Origin: Pseudomonadota bacterium
GTDB taxonomy: Bacteria > Pseudomonadota > Alphaproteobacteria > Acetobacterales > Acetobacteraceae
DNA: 9,008 nucleotides
Assembly (NCBI GenBank): GCA_021779655.1
Contig: JAJYAF010000063.1
Span: forward strand, 1-9,008
Direction: 5' to 3'
How positions within the stretch are numbered: the first letter of the stretch is position 1; every line of letters begins with the position of its first letter. Made by a program: the position numbers and the translations under genes. A model generated the notes under the pieces. It searched no databases. It was given only the letters and a program-made list of their open reading frames with translations, and was not told the origin of the DNA. This document shows positions 5,649 through 9,008 of this stretch, in pieces.

Positions 5649-7055
5649 ATGAAATTTTCCCATAAATTCGACCCCAGCACGCTCCGCCAGTACGATATTC
5701 GGGGAATCGTCGGCGAGACGCTGCATGAAGCGGACGCCTTCGCCATCGGCCGGACTTTCGGGTCGATCGTCGCGGAAGCCGGCGGCAAGCGGGTGGCGGT
5801 GGGAAGGGATGGGCGGCTTTCTTCGCCGGCTCTGGCGGACAAGCTGATCGAGGGCCTGGTGGCGAGCGGGATGGATGTCCTCGATATCGGACTGGGCCCG
5901 ACGCCCATGCTGTATTTCGCCGCATTCACGGAACGCACCGACGGCGCCATCATGGTGACCGGCAGCCATAACCCGGCGAATTATAATGGCTTCAAAATGA
6001 TGCTCGGACGCAAGCCGTTCTTCGGCGCTGCGATAACGGATCTTGGTGAGCGCGCCGCCGCCGGCAAGGTCGTTGCCGAAGCCGCGGGAGGGGTCGCGCG
6101 CAAGGATCTGAGCGATGCTTACGTTGACCGTCTGCTCCAGGATTGGGATGGCGGCGAGCGGGGGCTGAAAGTGGTCTGGGATCCTGGCAATGGCGCCGCC
6201 GGGCAGGCGCTGGAGAAGCTCGTGAAACGGTTGCCCGGCGAGCATGCCGTTCTGAACGCCAAAATCGACGGGCGTTTTCCAGCGCATCATCCGGACCCCA
6301 CGGTGCCCGAAAATCTGCGGCAGCTGATCAGCGCGGTGGCGGAGAAGCACGCGGATGTGGGCGTGGCCTTCGATGGCGATGCCGACCGTATCGGGATCGT
6401 GGACGATACCGGCGAAATTCTGTTCGGCGACCAGTTTCTGATTTTAATGGCGCGGGACGTGCTGAAGCAGCATCCGAACGCGACGATCATCGCGGATGTC
6501 AAGGCGAGCCAGGTGCTGTTCGATGAAATAGCCAAGGCCGGCGGCAAGCCCTTGATGTGGAAGACCGGGCATAGCCTGATCAAGTCGAAAATGGCGGAAG
6601 TGAACGCGCCATTGGCGGGCGAGATGTCCGGGCATATTTTCTATAACGATAAATGGTACGGATTCGACGACGCGTTGTACGCGGCGGTGCGGCTGCTGGG
6701 CGTGATCGCGCGCGGAGGCCGCTCTGTGGCCGCGTTCCGGAAGAGCCTGCCCAAGGTCGTCAATACGCCGGAATTGCGATTCGACTGTGCCGAGGACAGG
6801 AAATTCGCCGTGGTGCAGGAAGTGGCCGGCCGGCTCAAGGCGGCGGGCGAGAAGGTTTCCGATATCGACGGTGTGCGGGTGACCACGCCGGATGGCTGGT
6901 GGTTGCTCAGGGCTTCCAACACGCAGGCCGTGCTGGTGGCGCGGGCGGAATCGGCTTCGCAAGCGGGGCTGGAGCGGCTGAAAGCGATTTTGGCGGAGCA
7001 GCTTGCCGCCTCCGGGCTAAAGCCGGATTTTTCCGGGACCAATGCTGGTCATTAG
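5649..7055 (+). CDS. Phosphomannomutase/phosphoglucomutase (AlgC-type alpha-D-phosphohexomutase)
   Basis: Interconverts hexose-6-phosphate and hexose-1-phosphate (mannose and/or glucose), feeding GDP-mannose and UDP-glucose synthesis. The 468 residues carry all four active-site loops of the superfamily. These are the phosphoserine loop TGSHNPANYNG (104-114, Ser106), the Mg loop DGDADR (242-247), the sugar-specificity loop GEMSGH (324-329) and the phosphate-binding loop RASNTQ (421-426). GEMSGH is the form seen in dual-specificity PMM/PGM enzymes such as Pseudomonas AlgC, and length agrees. ATG 5649 has GAGG overlapping the galU stop at only 4 nt spacing, so translation is probably coupled to galU. 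Directly upstream galU would use its glucose-1-phosphate product. Relative activity on mannose versus glucose cannot be read from sequence. I leave the symbol blank because manB, algC, pgm and xanA are all used. Confidence 0.94.
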   Translation: MKFSHKFDPSTLRQYDIRGIVGETLHEADAFAIGRTFGSIVAEAGGKRVAVGRDGRLSSPALADKLIEGLVASGMDVLDIGLGPTPMLYFAAFTERTDGAIMVTGSHNPANYNGFKMMLGRKPFFGAAITDLGERAAAGKVVAEAAGGVARKDLSDAYVDRLLQDWDGGERGLKVVWDPGNGAAGQALEKLVKRLPGEHAVLNAKIDGRFPAHHPDPTVPENLRQLISAVAEKHADVGVAFDGDADRIGIVDDTGEILFGDQFLILMARDVLKQHPNATIIADVKASQVLFDEIAKAGGKPLMWKTGHSLIKSKMAEVNAPLAGEMSGHIFYNDKWYGFDDALYAAVRLLGVIARGGRSVAAFRKSLPKVVNTPELRFDCAEDRKFAVVQEVAGRLKAAGEKVSDIDGVRVTTPDGWWLLRASNTQAVLVARAESASQAGLERLKAILAEQLAASGLKPDFSGTNAGH

Positions 7056-7084
7056 CATATTGATTTGAGCGGGCGGGCCGCCAA

Positions 7085-7106
7085 ATCGGAATCAGGTCAT
7101 TCCGAT
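7085..7106. repeat. Perfect 8-bp inverted repeat across the VOC gene start
   Basis: ATCGGAAT (7085-7092) and ATTCCGAT (7099-7106) are perfect inverted copies around CAGGTC. The right arm runs into the ATG at 7105. The loop contains AGG, the only Shine-Dalgarno-like triplet for that start. As RNA this is a stable hairpin with the ribosome site in its loop. As DNA it is a plausible operator. It also raises the chance that translation really begins at ATG 7117, behind GGGA (7107-7110). Confidence 0.55.
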
Positions 7107-7530
7107 GGGAAAAAGCATGCCGCCGATCAGCGGATTGTTGGAAACGGCACTCTATGTCGAGGACATGGCGCGGGCCTGCCGGTTTTTCGAAGATATTCTG
7201 GGCCTCAATCCCATGTTTTCGGGCGAGCGGCTGACCGCCTTCGATGCAGGCGCGAGCGGCGTGTTGCTGGTATTCAAGCGGGGTGAGTCGCACGCCGATG
7301 TGCTAACCAAAGGCGGCGTGATCCCCGGCCATGACGGCGCGGGGCCGCTTCATATGGCTTTTGCCATCCCGGCGGAGAGCTATGCCGACTGGCGGCGGCA
7401 CCTGGTCGAATCAGGCGTTGCGATCCGCAGCGAGGTCCACTGGCCAGCCGGTGGCCGCAGCCTTTATTTCGACGATCCCGACGGGCATGTGCTGGAATTG
7501 GCGACTCCCGGCCTTTGGCCGAATTACTGA
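7105..7530 (+). CDS. VOC family protein (glyoxalase/bleomycin resistance/dioxygenase fold)
   Basis: A single-domain vicinal-oxygen-chelate protein of 141 residues with two beta-alpha-beta-beta-beta modules. The first begins LLETALYVEDMARACRFFED (11-30) and ILGL, the classic VOC opening. The second holds PLHMAFAIP (81-89) and closes with YFDDPDGHVLELATPG (121-136). His83, Glu131 and possibly Glu13 are the likely metal ligands. The usual first-strand His position is occupied by Glu/Thr (LETAL), so this is not a canonical glyoxalase I. The substrate is unknown, and resistance or detoxification functions are only family-level possibilities. ATG 7117 is an alternative start, beginning MPPISGLLET. 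The gene follows the hexomutase by 49 nt without a visible terminator, so it may be read through from galU. Its end overlaps the minus-strand gene by 7 nt. Confidence 0.88.
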   Translation: MGKSMPPISGLLETALYVEDMARACRFFEDILGLNPMFSGERLTAFDAGASGVLLVFKRGESHADVLTKGGVIPGHDGAGPLHMAFAIPAESYADWRRHLVESGVAIRSEVHWPAGGRSLYFDDPDGHVLELATPGLWPNY

Positions 7531-9008
7531 ACGGCGATCCGCCGCAGCCGGCCCATGGCGGAGGCGAGCGGCAGGGACCAGTCGTCAAGCTTCTCCTGCC
7601 GGTGCAGCGTGAGGCTCGTGTACCACGGGGTGCTGGTGCGGCCCAGCCGCCAGCGCCAGTCGCAGGCTTTGGAGAGCAGGACATGGCACGGGATGCCCAG
7701 GGCGCCGGCCAGATGCGCGACCGATGTATCGACGGTGACGACCGCGCTCAGGCTGGCGACCAAGGCAGCCGTGTCGGCATAATCGCGGATAAGGGGCGCG
7801 GCATCGAAAATTGCATACTCACCCGCCCTGGAGCCGATTTGCAGGCTGATGAACGCAAGCCCGGGAAGGGCCAGCAGCGGCGCGAGGGCGCCGGGCGGGA
7901 GCGAACGGTGATGGTCGTTGTCATGACCGGGATTGCCTGCCCAGACGACTCCGATGCGAGGCCCGGGCGGCAGCGTGGCGGCAATGGCCCGCTGCCGGGC
8001 GTGGTCAGGCCGCAAATAACCGGAGGCGAGCGGGATATTTTCCTCGGTGACGGCCAGGATATGGGGCAGGCTCATCTGGTCCACCGCATAGTCCGGCAGG
8101 CCAGCCGGGGCGTTGAGTGGTAAAAGCGTTATGCCGGCAAACGCTCCGCCGGTTTCACGGAAGAGCGGAAACAAGGGCGGCGGGCAGGAAAGGGTCAGGC
8201 TTTCGGCGACGGCGGCAAGGCGCGGCAGGAAGCGGGCGAGCATGATGGTATCGCCGAAACCCTGTTCGGCGCGGATGAGTAAATGCTTGCCGGCAAGCGG
8301 CTGCCCTTGCCAGGGCGTGCCGGGCATCGCCGTGAAATGGTGGCGGAAGACGGGATGCCGTTTGCGCCATTCATAGGCCGCGAAGCCGCCGGCGAAATCG
8401 CCGCCGAGCAGCAGGGCGACGCCGCGATTCCATTGCGCGACGGCGAAATCCGGATCGAGCGCGATGGCGCGCTCGCAGGCGGCGATGGCGGCCGGCAATT
8501 CGCCTTCCAGGGTAAGCAGATATCCGAGCGTTGCCCAGGCATGCTTCAATTCCGGGTCGTGTTCGAGGCTTGCGTGCAGTTCAATCCGGGCCTCGTCCAG
8601 CCTGCCGAGATCGATCAGGGCATGGGCACGGTTATGGCGGGCGCGTGCATGACCGGGGTTTGCGGCGATCAACCGGTCGAACAAGGTCAGTGCTTCCGCC
8701 GGCCATTTTTGGCGGAGTTTCGCGGAGGCGAGCGTGAACAGCGCGTGCGGGTCGCCGGGGGTGAACTGTAGCGCCGTTTCCGCGGCCCCGGCCGCTGCTT
8801 CGGCATGGCCTTCGGCCAATAGGGCGGCAGCCAGCCCGGCCTGGGCGCCGGCATGCCCGGGCCGCAGACGCAGGGCCTGCGAATAGGCGGCGGTGGCGCC
8901 CCTGGCATCGTCGCCATCGAGCCGGATGGCGCCGGTGATGATCCAGGCCTCGGCGGAGGTGGGATCGGCGGTGCGCGCGGCATCGGCCTCGCGTCCGGCG
9001 GCGGCGTA
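7524..9008 (-). CDS. TPR-repeat protein with C-terminal glycosyltransferase-like domain (5' end outside window)
   Basis: The reading frame is open from the right edge (codon 1 at 9008) to TAA 7526-7524, giving 494 visible residues. The TTG at 8819 is internal and no real start is in view. The first 215 or so residues form about six TPR units of roughly 34 residues. Each has an alternating helical pattern ending in a proline turn (LRLRPGH, LQFTPGD, IAANPGH, LEHDPEL, IALDPDF). The C-terminal half resembles the GT-B fold of family 9-like glycosyltransferases: AEQGFGDTIMLARF (247-260), VVWAGNP (354-360) and VDTSVAHLAGALG (426-438), then CDWRW and WYTSLTLHRQ. TPR-glycosyltransferase fusions of this kind are common in proteobacteria and are presumed to glycosylate proteins or envelope polymers, but donor and acceptor are unknown. 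It converges on the VOC gene with a 7-nt overlap. Confidence 0.87.
   Translation of the reverse strand, partial: YAAAGREADAARTADPTSAEAWIITGAIRLDGDDARGATAAYSQALRLRPGHAGAQAGLAAALLAEGHAEAAAGAAETALQFTPGDPHALFTLASAKLRQKWPAEALTLFDRLIAANPGHARARHNRAHALIDLGRLDEARIELHASLEHDPELKHAWATLGYLLTLEGELPAAIAACERAIALDPDFAVAQWNRGVALLLGGDFAGGFAAYEWRKRHPVFRHHFTAMPGTPWQGQPLAGKHLLIRAEQGFGDTIMLARFLPRLAAVAESLTLSCPPPLFPLFRETGGAFAGITLLPLNAPAGLPDYAVDQMSLPHILAVTEENIPLASGYLRPDHARQRAIAATLPPGPRIGVVWAGNPGHDNDHHRSLPPGALAPLLALPGLAFISLQIGSRAGEYAIFDAAPLIRDYADTAALVASLSAVVTVDTSVAHLAGALGIPCHVLLSKACDWRWRLGRTSTPWYTSLTLHRQEKLDDWSLPLASAMGRLRRIAVQ

Noticed and set aside
5421..6350. 309-codon minus-strand ORF
   Set aside because: It lies opposite the end of galU and the first half of the hexomutase, both of which have clear motifs. 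Its own product shows none.
7071..7082. GGCGGGCCGCC as a terminator after the hexomutase
   Set aside because: The perfect arms leave a one-base loop, which cannot fold as written, and no T run follows.
7515..8123. 202-codon plus-strand ORF after the VOC gene
   Set aside because: It is antisense to the C-terminal domain of the TPR/glycosyltransferase-like protein, which is clearly the coding frame.
1..9008. Mobile element, CRISPR array, tRNA or defence system
   Set aside because: No direct-repeat array, transposase-like or integrase-like frame, tRNA-like fold or defence-gene motif was seen by eye. All substantial coding space is accounted for by housekeeping or envelope genes.

Overview
This is a GC-rich chromosomal window of core housekeeping and cell-envelope genes. 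The encoded L35 and L20, the malate dehydrogenase and the occasional TTG starts point to an alphaproteobacterium. My best guess is Acetobacteraceae (an Acidiphilium/Acidocella-like acidophile), but this is inferred from protein flavour and not from any marker RNA. I see no mobile element, CRISPR array, tRNA or rRNA.

Layout, left to right. Positions 1-748 (minus) hold most of a calcineurin-like metallophosphoesterase of the LpxH type, cut at its C-terminus by the window edge. Divergent from it is a diacylglycerol-kinase-family lipid kinase (about 833-1777, plus). Malate dehydrogenase follows (1898-2878), then rpmI-rplT (2997-3572), which has its own plausible promoter and lacks the usual infC and pheST neighbours. 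A 160-nt gap after rplT is full of hairpins, including one long imperfect palindrome. Next come an EcsC-family protein (3734-4636), galU from a TTG start (4767-5642), and a phosphomannomutase/phosphoglucomutase six bases behind it (5649-7055). A small VOC-fold protein (7105-7530) ends the plus-strand run. Its end overlaps, tail to tail, the end of a TPR/glycosyltransferase-like protein on the minus strand (7524-9008), whose N-terminus lies outside the window.

How the genes fit together. The PMM/PGM and GalU enzymes together can turn hexose-6-phosphate into hexose-1-phosphate and then UDP-glucose, the donor for exopolysaccharide, cellulose or LPS sugars. The TPR/glycosyltransferase-like protein may use such precursors. 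The metallophosphoesterase and lipid kinase suggest lipid A or phospholipid head-group metabolism. Mdh and the ribosomal proteins are central functions without an obvious link to the rest.

I did not find a convincing new biological system. The best leads are non-coding: the 3607-3657 palindrome behind rplT, the perfect 8-bp inverted repeat across the VOC start, the unresolved start of the metallophosphoesterase gene, and the leader of rpmI.
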